Assembly: GCA_014281115.1 (NCBI GenBank)
Contig: JACONQ010000020.1
Span: forward strand, 930,001 to 994,000
Length of the DNA stretch: 64,000 nucleotides
Source: Laburnicola sp. R22_1
Taxonomy: Eukaryota > Ascomycota > Dothideomycetes > Pleosporales > Didymosphaeriaceae
Direction of reading: 5' to 3'
The notes under the pieces were generated by a model. That model saw only the letters and a list, made by a program, of their open reading frames with translations. It was not told where the DNA came from and searched no databases. The first letter of the stretch is position 1. Each line of letters opens with the position of its first letter. The position numbers and the translations under genes were made by a program. Below are positions 22,768-34,680 of the stretch, piece after piece.

Positions 22768-23072
22768 TTTAAGGATAGCCACGACCACTACTTTTAAAGC
22801 TGTACAGCCCTATATAGATCTAATTATTATAAATTTTTTTAGAGAAGCAATCTTAAAGGCTTATTTAATTAATTAGTAATAATAAATTATATATAATACT
22901 TCTATAGGAGGCGTACTTTATAAGTGCGTGTTAATAGGCTATATACCTTTACTACCCCTTTAATAACTACTAGATCCTTAATATTAACCTCTAGCTCCTT
23001 AATAGTATTAGGAGGAGATATAGAAGCCTTTAGGTTATATGCCTTACCTTTTTTAGCTAATTATATATTTAT

Positions 23073-23390
23073 TATAATGGTACTTACTAGCCTCTCTACT
23101 AAACACACCCTATTACCTTTCTTTTACACCCTATTTTCTCCTCTTTACGCCTTTTACTTTCTTAAAGACGTTTTTTCTAATTAGTATTAGCGTAGTAGTT
23201 AGTGTAGACCTATACCCTATATTATTCTCTATATAAGAAAGGGTACCTTATATTATTCTCTATATAAGAAAGGGTACCTTATATTTCTTTCTTATCTACT
23301 ATTTTAGAATAGTATTAATTTAACTAGCTTTTTAACTATTCTAGCTATTTCTAATAGGTTAGCCCTATAAGACTATGTATCACCCTTATA
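23073..23390 (+). repeat. 5' LTR of the non-coding LTR element
   Basis: 318 bp, matching 25591-25877 along its length apart from transitions. It is longer than its partner because a segment with CTATATAAGAAAGGGTACC is present twice in tandem near 23214-23280. Confidence 0.82.
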
Positions 23391-23520
23391 TTATTCTAAA
23401 ACTAACTATTTTTATTTAGCTATAGATAGTAATATAATATCTACTTCTCTCTTAAAATGCTGCCTATAGGCAGTTAAATTAGTAGAAGTTTTAGCTTACT
23501 AGATTAGACTAAAAGCGTAT

Positions 23521-23815
23521 TAGTTATTTTAGTACTAGGTAGTTATTATATTATACTAAGCTTACTAGGTTAGGCTAGAAGTTTTAGGCAGTTATTATAC
23601 TATACTAAGGTAGGTTAGGCTATTACTTACTAGGTTAGGCTAGGAGTTTATTAGTTACTTTAGTGCTAGATAGTTATTACACTATACTAAGCTTACTAGG
23701 TTAGACTAGAAGTTTTAGGTAGTTATTATACTACACTAAGGTAGATTAGGCTATTACTTATTAGGTTAGGCTAGAAGTTTATTAGTTACTTTAGTGTTAG
23801 ATAGTTATTATAGGT
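23521..23815. repeat. 131-bp-period tandem repeat, about 2.3 copies
   Basis: Phrases such as TAGTTACTTTAGTGCTAG recur at 23521, 23652 and 23783, giving a period of 131 bp. Each unit itself has two related halves with ACTAGGTTAGGCTAG. It lies within the non-coding LTR element. Confidence 0.85.
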
Positions 23816-23908
23816 TTTTTTTTTACGACTAAGGAGTTTCTAATAATAATATTATAATAATAGCAGATATCCCTCCAACTATTATATACACAGAAAAGCG
23901 TTTTAAGA
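23813..23908 (+). repeat. short repeat S, copy 1
   Basis: A stretch from a T-run through CGACTAAGGAGTTTC to AAAAGCGTTTTAAG matches 35082-35178 in the same orientation with mostly transition differences. Its function or family is unknown. Confidence 0.75.
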
Positions 23909-25024
23909 TAGTATTAATAAAAAGGGTTAGCGTATTATAAGCTCGCTAAGTAATTATATATATATATATAAAGAGAGTATCTATAACTTTAAGCACTTCT
24001 ATCTTTACTCTTAGATATCTCTACTATTACTAATAGTTTCTATAGCTTTAAGAGCTACTCTACCTTAATTAAAAATTATATAGTTAGGTTAATATATTTT
24101 TAAAATACTTTCTTATAGTACTAGAAAACCTTATATAATATAATAATCGGCTTGCCAAATATCTTTTTAACCTATTTTTTTAGTTTAAGGTTAAAGTAGG
24201 TTAAGATAAAAGGTTATTATATACTACTATATATAGTACCTATTTCTAATTAAAAACTAGCCTTAAATACCTTAATAATGCAATAATAATTTAAACTTAC
24301 TTACACTTCCTAATACTAATAAGCTTCTAGTCCTAATATAAAGTTTACTTATAGTGTATATAACACACCTAGCTTGTTACTACTACTATTATTAGTTATC
24401 TATACTTATACGCCGCTTACACAGCGTACTTACTTAGATAAGCTAACTTAATAGTAATAATAATAGCTAGAAGAATCTTATAAATCTATATAATACTCTT
24501 ACTACCTTATAGCTTATTAATAAACACCTTATTATCCTCTTATATTTCTTACTAGAGGATTTTATTACTAATAAGGAGTAATTACTTCTACTAAAGTAGG
24601 AACGTAGGCTTACTAGTCTTTAAGAACTAGATAAGCTACTAATCTAGCTAGTATATAAGAATTACCTTTTAGATATTTAGGTATACTAGACTCCTATAAA
24701 TAATTATCTTATAGATAGAATAGAACTCTAGCATTATTACTTTAGTAGTAGTAGCGTAAAACTATAGCGTATACTCTTTAATAGTAGTAAGTACTTCTTT
24801 AAAAATAATATTAATGTCTAAATAGATAGTAGGGTATAGAGAAATAGTAGAAGATTTATTAAGAATAATCTTAATATAGTAATAGAGCAATAGTGCATCT
24901 AGTATATATTAACTTTATTCTACTTATAAGAAATAGTATATACTAATTAATATATTAACGTATATTATTTGCGACAATTAGAATAGTAGAGAAAATAGCT
25001 TATAGTATAGCTGCGCCTAAGTTT

Positions 25025-25245
25025 TATCCTCTAAAGTTCTAAGTGGCCTCTTTATAAAAAATTTACTTATAGAAGCAGCCCTACGCTAAGACTACTAAGC
25101 TTACTTAGTAGTTTAAACGCGCATTTTTATAACTACCTTTTTATGCTTTCTTTTAATTACTAAGTAGGAGGCTCTGCTTTTTTTATTATATTATTTAAAA
25201 TAAAAGCTATTGTTATACTAACTCTAGGTAGTTAATTTAACACTA
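25025..25245 (-). repeat. copy of the short R repeat (relative of the 18.4-kb insertion)
   Basis: From GGCCTCTTTA through GGAGGCTCTGC to CTAGGTAGTTAATTTAACAC this matches the reverse of 34690-34870 and the insertion at 18362-18468, with many transitions. It lies inside the non-coding LTR element. Confidence 0.7.
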
Positions 25246-25590
25246 TTTGTAATATAATTACGCTAGCGCATAATAAACTAACTAAATTTTTTTAGCTAAC
25301 TATATTTTTATATAGTATTAAAGCTAAGAATACGCTCTATTAGTAAAACGCTAAATACTAAGATATAGTTTCTAATTTAGCACTAATTTATTCCTAATTA
25401 CTTTTCTTAATATTTCTACTAAATAGTATCTAAATTAAAAACTAAGGCTACTACTAAAACTATAGGGGCCTATTACCTTTATTCTAGCCCTCTTTAGCCC
25501 TATAATAGTGCTAGTTATACTAAAAATTCGCTAAATCACCCTATTTTTATATACTTTCCTTCCTATTTTTAGGTCTTAAAAGGGGGGTTA

Positions 25591-25877
25591 TATAATAGTA
25601 CTTACTAGCCTCTCTACTAAGCACGCCCTATTACTTTTTTCTTATACCTTATTTTCCTCTATTTACATCTTATACCTTTCTAAAGGCGCCTTTTTTAGTT
25701 AGTGTTAGTGTAGTGATTAGTGTAGGCCTATACTCTATATTACCCTCTATATAAAAAAGGGCCCGTTATATTTCTTTCTTATCTACTATCTTAGAATAGT
25801 ATTAATTTAACTAGCTTTTTAACTATTCTAGCTATCCCTAATAGATTAGTCCTATAAGACCGTGTACCGCCCTTACA
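25591..25877 (+). repeat. 3' LTR of the non-coding LTR element
   Basis: 287 bp, preceded directly by the polypurine tract at about 25579-25590 and ending in CCCTTACA. It is followed by TCTAT, the right copy of the target duplication. Confidence 0.82.
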
Positions 25878-25884
25878 TCTATCC

Positions 25885-27250
25885 TAAGTTGCTTTTTAGT
25901 TACGTAGGCGTGTAGGACTTCTTTATACTCTATAGCCTTCTACTATTTTTTTATAACTTAATCTCTTTTATAGCTATCTTTATTTGCGCCCTCTACTTAA
26001 GTAGAACCTATTTCTTATACTTTTTCTACTTCTTAGTAAACTTTTTGCAATTTTTCTAATATTATAGTTCTTTTATTATAGCGTCTTTTTAAGTCTAGTA
26101 ATTATAGGCAGTCTTAACTTTAAATAGTAACTAGAAGATAGCGCTGCTAGCGTAATTCTTAGGGATTTTAAGTAGTAATGCCTTATCACGCTTATAGTGC
26201 TTCTTCTTATTAATAAAAGTATTTTTAAGGCAATTATTTTTATACTAAAAGAGCTATTTTTAGGTCGCTATTATATAAATAGTATAAGAAAGCTGCGCAG
26301 CCTAGTTATTATAGATATCCTTAACTACCTATTATAGAAGTTATTTAATTTTACGCTAATTACTTATAGAGAGTACTAATAATATACTATTACTATTTAA
26401 TAGCCTTTAGGGCTCTAAATTCTTAAATTTCTTTAATATAGTATTGCTATCTAGTAAAGAAATATTAGTAACTCTAAAGACATTAATAAGTATTTCTTTA
26501 GTAAAAGCAATCCTATATGCCCTATAAAAGAAGTAGAAAAAGTTGCGCTTAGTAATAGATATAAGTCCCTAGCTATTATATATAAATTAGGTAAGCTCTT
26601 TAGTATATATAGCTAATAGAGGCTTAAATAAGTAAATATTTAGAGGCTATAGCATATAAGTAGAATATAGCAAATAGATAGTAAAAAGATTTAATTTTAA
26701 TTATAGAACTTAATAAATTCTATAGTAATATATAAGCTATACCTATTAAGAATTAAGAGTTAATAATTACGCTTTACCTTCTTCTTAGTCTCCTTTTAAA
26801 AGTACCTCTTAAGCTAGGCAATCTTAAGTTTGTTATTTGTCTATCTAAAGAATAATAAGGCAAAGAAGGCCTAGTATTTTTAAGGATTAAAATCCTACAA
26901 CTATATATTCTAAATATTACTAGAAGCTATTTAATATATTAGGGTAGAATTAAGAGAGCTACTATTAGCGTATATATAAGCTATAGTTATTATCTACTTT
27001 TTATTACTGTCTTAAAGTATCTACTTAACGCCTTCTTAATTATATTACTATTAGGAAAACACGCGCTTTATTTTTAATACTACCCTAATTAAGAAACTCT
27101 TCTTATTTATATTATATATATTTAATAGCGCAATATTATACTACTTTATTTTATTATCTAAAAGCTTAAAATAAAGAGTATATTTAAAGGCTAAATTAGC
27201 TTTATAGCGCTAGTTATTACTACTAAATATTTATTATAATATGTGTGGCA
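25885..27250 (-). pseudogene. pogo/Fot1-like transposase, C-terminal two thirds, RIP-degraded
   Basis: Read on the minus strand with stops ignored: RYKANLAFKYTLYFKLLDN, IYNINKKSFLI and KRVFS (counterpart of the first catalytic Asp block, IYNMDEKGF in the family; the Asp is now Asn), then TKRNFFYFFYRAYRIAFTKE, and a basic tail beginning INKKKHYKRDKALLLKIPKN. This order and spacing are those of DDE_1-type pogo transposases. Stops are mostly TAA/TAG where CAA/CAG/TGG are expected. The upstream part is separated by the R repeat and the gypsy element. It cannot encode a working enzyme. Confidence 0.82.
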
Positions 27251-27272
27251 TTAATTCTATCTAGGGGTAGGA

Positions 27273-27466
27273 TGTTAGGGATCGCCGCCCATCGGCCCAT
27301 CGGACCTCCAGTCGGCCCGACGTTAATCCGACCCCGTGCGCTAGTCCCAATTAGGTAGTACTAGCGCGCCCTTAGGACCGCTGCTATATAGGTAGTATGC
27401 GGCACCTAGTATCCTCATTATAGCAATTTAACCTATTTAATAATTAAGCCTAATTGCTTTCTTATA
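27273..27466 (+). repeat. 5' LTR of the gypsy element
   Basis: 194 bp. It keeps patches of normal GC content (GCCGCCCATCGGCCC), so RIP here was mild. It matches the right LTR except for transitions and one missing block of about 25 bp. Confidence 0.88.
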
Positions 27467-28599
27467 TTATACTAGATCTATAAAAGCACGCTTATAATAA
27501 AGCGCAAGTTATAATAGGCTTTTAATTAACTTATAACTCGCGACAACGTATATTACACTCTTATAGTAAGAGGGACTATACCTATAATAGTGCATAGCTT
27601 GGCTTAACAACCCCAAACTATTAGTTAAATCTTATAATACTATTAGTACTACTAATAAGATAGCAAATCGCGGAAACATTCCTGGGGGGTGGCGCATAAG
27701 TGGGCCCGCTATCCTAACTAATAAGAGCGCGACCCAACAGTTTAGAACTGCCCCATAGACCCCTGCGACTCGCATTATAAAAGATCTAGATAAGAAGGAC
27801 TTAAACATGCTTAGTGCAGGTGGCATAAGCGGCGCTGGCAAGTATGTTACCTTAGATAGCCAGCCTATAAAAATCCCTATTAGTGGTATGGTAAAGTACC
27901 CCAAACTAACAATAGATAGGCTATCGCGTAAATAGCGTCGCGGTTCTAGTAGAAAATCTATTTTCGATATTATAAAGTAGTCTACTAGAAATATGCGGCT
28001 GCAACTTTAATATAACAAGGATACCAACGCACTACTACTCTATTTTAAAGTCTTTTACTTACCTACTAAAGGCACCGAGCTAGAATAGGAGATAGTAGTA
28101 GATATTCGCGACGGCGAGTTGTTATAAGAAGCCACGTCCACCTGTAGATGGCTAAAGTCGCTTTTTAGCCATTTTATAGGGCACGCTAATAGTGTTACTA
28201 AGTTAGAAGATGAGATTTACTAAGGATATTAGTAAAAGGCTAAGTTAAAAGATTGCTATAACTATACTATAAAGTTAGCAGAACGCGTATAACTTTCTCT
28301 ATTAGAAGTAGAGCGCAACCTATAGGTTAAATGTTATTGTTTAGCCTAGCGTAAAACCTAGGTAATAGAGGCGCTTACTTGTATTAACTAGTTAAAGAAG
28401 CTTAAAGAACTATACCGTGCCCACGCAAAGGAACAAGAGTGGAAAGTTGCGAATCTGGAAGATTAGCTAAAGGCAGCGATGTTTGCCCCACCTAATGTAC
28501 TACCACATATATAATAAAATCTAAACGCTAAAGATTTTAAGATTATCTAATAGCGCCACGCTTAGATATACGCTGCGTTGTAAGTAGGCACTCTATAAT

Positions 28600-29470
28600 C
28601 TATAATACCTACTATAAATACTAGCTGTGCCGCTTATACTAACACGCCTAGTGGCTAGTTAATATTCGCGTTAATAGGCATTAGTTAGGCTTCTGGTTAT
28701 TATCTTTATAAGCCTAACAAGTTTAAAGGCTTAGATAACTGTAAGAATTACAAACTATAGAAGAGTTTTATACGCTTATACCTAAGCGCGTATAACTATA
28801 TCTTTATAACTAAACACGCTAAGATAAAGTTTATTTTTAATTATACTCTTAATGTGGCGTATTAACACTTAGAGTATTGTATAGACTTTGACAAGCCTAC
28901 TGCCTTTTAGTTTACTAAAGACATTTTTAATATATTAGACCATAGCTATGTAGCGACGAATCCTATGGATAAGGCGTATATAGCCATGCAGGGCAACTAG
29001 TTAAAAATTAGAGACTGCGAAAGCTTTAAAGGATGGCTATCCTAATTTAAGATTGCAATTATACCTGTTAACATTCCTAATTAGTAGAAAATTATTACTG
29101 CCATCTAACTCTTAAAACCATCGCGGTTAGAGGCCGATAAGCAATAGTTAAACTTAGACTTATAGTTATTATTTATTAAAAAGATACGTTATTAGGCCAT
29201 AATCTTAAAGCTGCAGGGCTCTGCGCAGCAGCGAGGCAACAATAATAATAATTAAGGCAGTTATAATGGGGAAGACAGTTGTGGTAAAAGTAATAATACT
29301 AGTGGCAATATTTCTAGTTATACTAACGCTTAGGTTAAGTTACTAATAGACGAAGGACGCTATATTAAATATGGCGAGAAAGGCCACTATTATAAAGATG
29401 AGGACGCTTTGTGCAAGGGCAAACCACAGTAACTAGCCAATAAGATTAAGGCCCTTATTAACGCAGACCT
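28600..29470 (+). pseudogene. gypsy gag relic with mutated zinc knuckle
   Basis: Capsid-like phrases (DCESFKGWLSQF-like, with stops) around 29010-29060, followed by a CCHC knuckle near 29361-29414 reading Y-I-K-Y-GEKGHYYKD then C. The first two cysteines are Tyr codons TAT, the exact result of TGT to TAT. Many TAG/TAA stops interrupt the frame. Confidence 0.75.
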
Positions 29471-29699
29471 TGCTGCAGTTAATATCTAACCTTTGTCGCT
29501 AGCTCCTACTGCGTTAACTAAAGCCAATCTATTAGAAAACTAGATATCCCTATTAAAAGTTGTTAGTAGGAACCTTAAGAGTTATTACTAAAACTTTTAC
29601 GCAAGATTAAAGAGCTAGAGCTGTAGCTAACTTGACAGTTGTCGCAGCCCTAGAAGGTTGTTAAACTTCGCGCGAACTCGCTTAACAAGGATACACTAC

Positions 29700-32600
29700 T
29701 AATATATAGAGCACAATTTGTCTTTAAGTGTTAGCTCTAGACTGCTAATAGAGGCAGAATTACTATTAATAGTCTTATAGATTTAGGCGTAATAAACACG
29801 TGCGTGAGTAAGGACTGCGTCGCTTATTATAGACTCCGTATAGTCTCGCTTAAGAAGCCTATCTGCCTGCGTCTTAGTAATAGCGTCACGAAATAAGTAC
29901 TCACAAAGGCGGCGATGTTGCCTGTATACTATAGGGACCACTTCTCTAAGAAGTTAGTATATATTGTTAATATGTTAGGATACAACGTTATCTTTAGCAT
30001 GTTATAGTTAAGTGCCCACAACCCAAATATTAATTAGAAAGACAAGACTATAACCTTTAACAAGCCCTATTACATAAGTAACTACTATATAAAAGGGCTC
30101 CTAGTTATTATTACTAGTAAGAATTATTAGCAATAGTTGCCTAAACTAAGGACGCTGCACCCTGCGTATGCTAGAATGGATATTAAAGTCGTCTCTAGGT
30201 ACGCCGCTTCGCTTATGGCCCTTAAGGCTAACTATTACACTACCTGGCTATATCCTAAATATATGCAGCGACTTAAGAAGCTTAGCAGGGTTAACAATAA
30301 TAGTGAGTCAGATAACACCACTAATGTTAAGGCTATGTTTGCGCAGCTGTTTCGTGTTAATCTCATAGCTTTGACTTAAGAAGACTTTGATAAGTTTTAT
30401 TAGAAGATGAATTAACCTAATAAGACAAAGGAGGAGATACTAAAGTTACTACCTGCCTGGCTTCGGGACGAGTAGGGGGCTTTCATGGTGCCAGAAGACT
30501 AGCTCCCGCCTCATTAGCCTGGGGTGGACCATGAGATCAACTTAGAACCTAGGGCAAAGCACCCCACTGCCCGGCTATATAGTATAAGCAGAAAGGAGGC
30601 TCTGGCGGTAAAGGCATACGTTAACGAGAAGCTTAGTATAGGTGAGGTGCAACACAGCACCTTAGATTTTGCGGCTCTAGTGCTAGTTATTAAGAAGCCT
30701 AATAGAGGCCTACGTATCTGTGTTAACTACTATTAGCTAAACGTCGCTATGGTAAAAAACAAGAATGTGCTATCCAATATCTATAAGACGCTCTCTTAAC
30801 TATCTAGAGTGTAGTAGTTTAGCGTCCTTAACATTATCGCGGCCTTCTATAAGGTGCGTATTAAGAATGAAAACAAATATAAAACCGCCTTTGCAACACA
30901 GTATGGGTTATTTAAATATCTTATTATGCCTTTTAGATTGTGCAACGCACTGGCGACTTTCTAGTCTTATATTAATAAGACGCTATAGGAATACCTAGAT
31001 GAATTTTATTTAGCATATATTAATAACGTCCTAGTCTTTAGTAAGACATTAGTTAAACATAAGAACCACATTCGTAGAGTCTATTAACGCTTAAAAAAGG
31101 CTAGACTGTACCTTAATATTAACAAGTGCGAGTTCGCGGTTAAGAAGGTCAAATACCTAGGACTTATCCTTACTATTAACAGTATTAAGATGAATCCCGC
31201 CAAGATCCGCGTTATAACTAAATGGCAGCTCCTCACTAACGTGCGTAAGGTATAGTTGTTTCTAGAATTTGCGAACTTTTATAGGCAATTTATTATTGGC
31301 TACTTAAGCTTAGCAAGAGCGCTAACAGACCTAACCCGCAAAGAGGCTTCTGCGGAGTTCCCTCTTAACCCATAAGGCCCCGCCGCCAAAGCATTTAAGC
31401 AGCTTAAGAACGTGTTTATAATAGCCCTAATCCTAGCACATTTTAACCTAGACCTAGAGACGTGGGTTAAGACAGACGCGTTAGACTTTATCGTCGCTGC
31501 GGTCTTATCTCAGATGTATAAGGGCGTCCTGCATCCTGTCGCCTTTATATTTATAAAAATAATACTAGTAGAGTGCAACTACGCGATTTACGACAAGAAA
31601 CTTCTCGCAATTGTTAAGGCTTTTAAAGACTAGCGACCCAAGCTGTCTAATAGGTCGCTTATTAATATAATATTAGACTACAAAGCACTAGAGTGGTTTA
31701 TAACCACAAAATAGTTAAACTGTTGTTAGGCTCGCTGGGCGGGATTCCTCTCTGAGTTTAACTTTAAGATTACTTACCAGCTGGGTAGGCAGAGTAGAAA
31801 GCCCAATTCTCTCACCTATTGTCTAGGTGACTTGCCACGCAACGTACTAGACAATTGTCTTTAACACTAAGCGTAAATAATCCTTACGCCCAACTATGTT
31901 AAACCTGCCCTACTAGTAGTCATATCCAAACCTATTTTAAAGATAGTTACACTACTTACAAAGCGTCTCGTTAAAGAAGTGTTATATACTACTTACCTCG
32001 CATAAATACTAGTGGAAACAGAGGAGTTAGTAGTTAGTCTTGCCGTAAGATTATACTATCTTAGTGAGGAGGGACCTATTAAAGACAGGATAGTCGACGA
32101 CGGCCCTCTGGAGAGTTGCGAGACTACTTCGCCAGGATAGGCAAAGTTGCTAATCGAGGATTCCTCTATATAGAGTTATGTTAGTATAATAGACTAGTTA
32201 AAATAGGCAACTACTAGAAATCCTATCCTGTAATAGATTATTGTGGCAAAGCAATAGGATATGCGACGTCTCCTAGTAGCGGTAATATATAACTATAATG
32301 TTAAGGTGAAATTATAAGATTATAATATTACTAACAGTTTGGTGTTTTTTTAGAAATAGATTTTCGTCCCCTTTAATAATGTCCTCCGTATAAATATTGT
32401 ACGGTCGTGTTATAAACCCCTAGGGGCAGGACACGTAGGAAAAAGAGGAACGTACTATAAGGTTAGCCAGCACTATTACTAGCCTGGCATAATAAATATA
32501 GTTGCTTGTTATACACGCAATTGTGTTACCTGCCGCCGCTTAAAGCTATTTAAGAAATAGAAATAAGAACTTCTTTGCCTGCTGCTAGTACCAAAGCGTT

Positions 32601-33850
32601 TCTAGAAAGATATCTCTATTAATTTTATTACTCTATTGCCAGATTACACGCGCAGCGGAGTTACCTATTGTTATATTATAGTGGTGATTAATCGCCTATC
32701 TAAGCAATATAAGTATATTGCGCTTCTATTACTAGACATTAAGGTTATTATTAGAGTCTTTATTAAGTACGTATAGCGTGAGAAGGGGTTTCCCAACACT
32801 ATTGTCTCTAACCGCGGCGTCTAGTTTATGTCCTACTTTTAGAGGGAGCTCTATAGACAAGTGGATACGCAACCCGCACTCACAATAGCTTTTTACCCAG
32901 AGGGTAATAGGCAGACAAAAATGATAAATACTGTTCTAAAGGCGTATTTGCGTTATTACATTAATTACACATAGAATAACTAGATTGACTAGTTACTTAT
33001 TACGCAACTTGCTACGAATTGTAAAGAAAGCGTGTCTACTAGAGTTGCGCTATTACTTACAACTAAGGGCTACTTGCCGCAATAGGGCTTTAAACCTATT
33101 ACCCTAGTTATAGTAATAGACTATTATAAAAAGTTGCAATATAAGAATGCCTAGTAAATAATTTATCGCGTTAAAAACGTCATGCGCTTTATAAATAAAA
33201 ATCTAGCCTAGGCCTAATTAAAAATAAAGTTTTACGCAAATAAGAGTCGATAACCCGCACTAGCATATACTGTTAGGGATATGATTTATTTAGACGCGCG
33301 TAATATTCCGTCCCTCTGTTCTAGCAAAGGTCTAGACATTAAGAATTTGGGACTATTTCCTATTATAGAGGTCTTTTGCAACCATACGTACTAGTTAGAG
33401 CTTTCTACAAGTTACTATAACGTACACCCATGATTTTACGCCTGGCTATTACATAACGCCCCTAAGGCTGTCTAGCTTCCTAATAAGAAGGGTATGGTTG
33501 CGATAGACGCGCCTATTACCCTACTAGTAGGGTTGCAGGACTACTACGTTAACTCTATAGTTAATAGTAAGATTAACCATTACTATAAGGATTCTTTAAC
33601 AGACGATAAGGGACTACTTATATATAGAGTCTAGTATAAAAACTCCCCTAAGTGGAACGCTAACCCTAAGTGGCAGTCCTATATAGATATATTAGGTTGC
33701 GAGAAAGCTATTAAAGTATATTATAGAGATAATAATGGGAAATCTAGCCTATATACCCTATATAAAGATTTGGCGTTATATAAGGATCTTATAGTTATGT
33801 ATCTCTAGAATAATAGAGTTAGAGACTCTAAGCTTCTAGCCCTTATGTAC
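29700..33850 (+). pseudogene. gypsy pol relic: protease, RT, RNase H, integrase, chromodomain-like end
   Basis: Protease site SLIDLGVINTCVSKD at about 29770. RT from about 30510: KHPTARLYSISRKE, AALVLVIKKPNRGLRICVNY, KTAFATQYGLFKYLIMPF, and the YxDD box at 31016-31027 now Y-I-N-N. RNase H: TDALDFIVAAVLSQ, then CNYAIYDKKLLAIVKAFKD. Integrase from about 32450: DISINFITLLP, where the catalytic Asp codon at 32621 is AAT, and SNRGV with Asp to Asn at 32810. A chromodomain-like stretch (LLIYRV-stop-YKNSPKWNANPKWQ) is at about 33600-33680. Dozens of stops, nearly all TAG/TAA at Gln or Trp positions. Not functional. Confidence 0.88.
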
Positions 33851-34110
33851 GCACATGCGTGAGATTAAGGTACCTCTTAACACAATATTATGCTGCAAGA
33901 CTGCTAGGATAGGCATGTGGAGCGCTCGCTAACTGGCTGTTTTAGACGACCTTTTTGGGTAATAGGCCTCTCTTTGGGCTACACCTAAGGAGACGCCTGG
34001 GTTGTCTTATTAGATGTAACCACTATAACGCGTAGTGGTAAGGCGCTTACTTCACTAGCTTATGTACTAGAAGAGGTTATCTAATAGTTATTTTACTTGT
34101 TATAATATTT

Positions 34111-34340
34111 TTAAATAGTCTTAAATAGTCTTAAATAGTCTTAAATAGTCTTAAATAGTCTTAAATAGTCTAAATGGTCTTAAATAGTCTTAAATAGTCT
34201 TAAATAGTCTTAAATAGTCTTAAATAGTCTTAAATAGTCTTAAATAGTCTTAAATAGTCTTAAATAGTCTTAAATAGTCTTAAATAGTCTTAAATAGTCT
34301 TAAATAGTCTTAAATAGTCTTAAATAGTCTTAAATAGTCT
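34111..34340. repeat. 10-bp minisatellite (TTAAATAGTC)n
   Basis: About 23 almost perfect head-to-tail copies of TTAAATAGTC, one of them TAAATGGTC. It lies between the integrase/chromodomain end and the polypurine tract of the gypsy element. Confidence 0.97.
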
Positions 34341-34461
34341 ATAATAGTTTATAATAAATTATAATAGTTTACAATATTTGTTAAGCCACGTAATTAGCGC
34401 CTCTAGTATGGTTTTTCTTAGTTTGCCTCGCCGGAGCTAAGGCTTTTAGAGGGGGGGGTAA

Positions 34462-34680
34462 TGTTAGGAATTGCCGCCCATCAGCCCATTGGACCTCTGG
34501 TTGGCCCGACGTTAATCCGACCTGGTTAGCCCAACGTTAATTCGGCCCCGCGCGCTAGTCCCAATTAGGTAGTACTAGCGCGCCCTTAGGACCGCTGCTA
34601 TATAGGTAGTATGCGGCACCTAGTATCCTCATTATAGCAATTTAACCTATTTAATAATTAAGCCCGATTACTCTCTTATA
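34462..34680 (+). repeat. 3' LTR of the gypsy element
   Basis: 219 bp, longer than the left LTR because a segment with CCGACGTTAAT is present twice in tandem (about 34508-34545). Otherwise it is almost the same sequence. Confidence 0.88.

Larger units (their letters stand above)
23073..25877 (+). mobile_element. non-coding LTR retrotransposon (TRIM/LARD-like), RIP-mutated
   Basis: Two direct repeats (23073-23390 and 25591-25877) bound a 2.2-kb interior without recognisable protein. The right LTR ends TTACA (the left TTATA after a C-to-T change) and starts TATAATRGTAC (TG to TA would give the canonical TG..CA). A purine tract AAAAGGGGGGT ends directly before the right LTR, marking plus orientation. 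Flanking 5-mers TTTAT (left) and TCTAT (right) are a target duplication differing by one C-to-T change. It sits in the 3' part of the pogo element. Confidence 0.8.
27273..34680 (+). mobile_element. Ty3/gypsy LTR retrotransposon, RIP-inactivated
   Basis: 7.4 kb with LTRs 27273-27466 and 34462-34680 (both start TGTTAGG; ends TTATA, TTACA before decay). Target duplication TAGGA before and TAAGA after, one G-to-A apart. Polypurine tract AGAGGGGGGGG directly before the right LTR. Interior order: gag with CCHC knuckle, protease, reverse transcriptase, RNase H, integrase, a chromodomain-like end, then a 10-bp minisatellite. This protease-RT-RH-integrase order defines gypsy. It inserted into the R repeat, itself inside the pogo transposase gene. 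Confidence 0.9.

Noticed and set aside
23214..23290. Tandem CTATATAAGAAAGGG units considered as a CRISPR-like or regulatory array
   Set aside because: Just a two-copy duplication inside one LTR; the other LTR has a single copy.
27632..27904. 90-codon minus-strand open frame with hydrophobic residues in the gypsy 5' region
   Set aside because: Lies between LTR and gag on the opposite strand to all other domains; chance frame in a less RIP-mutated patch.
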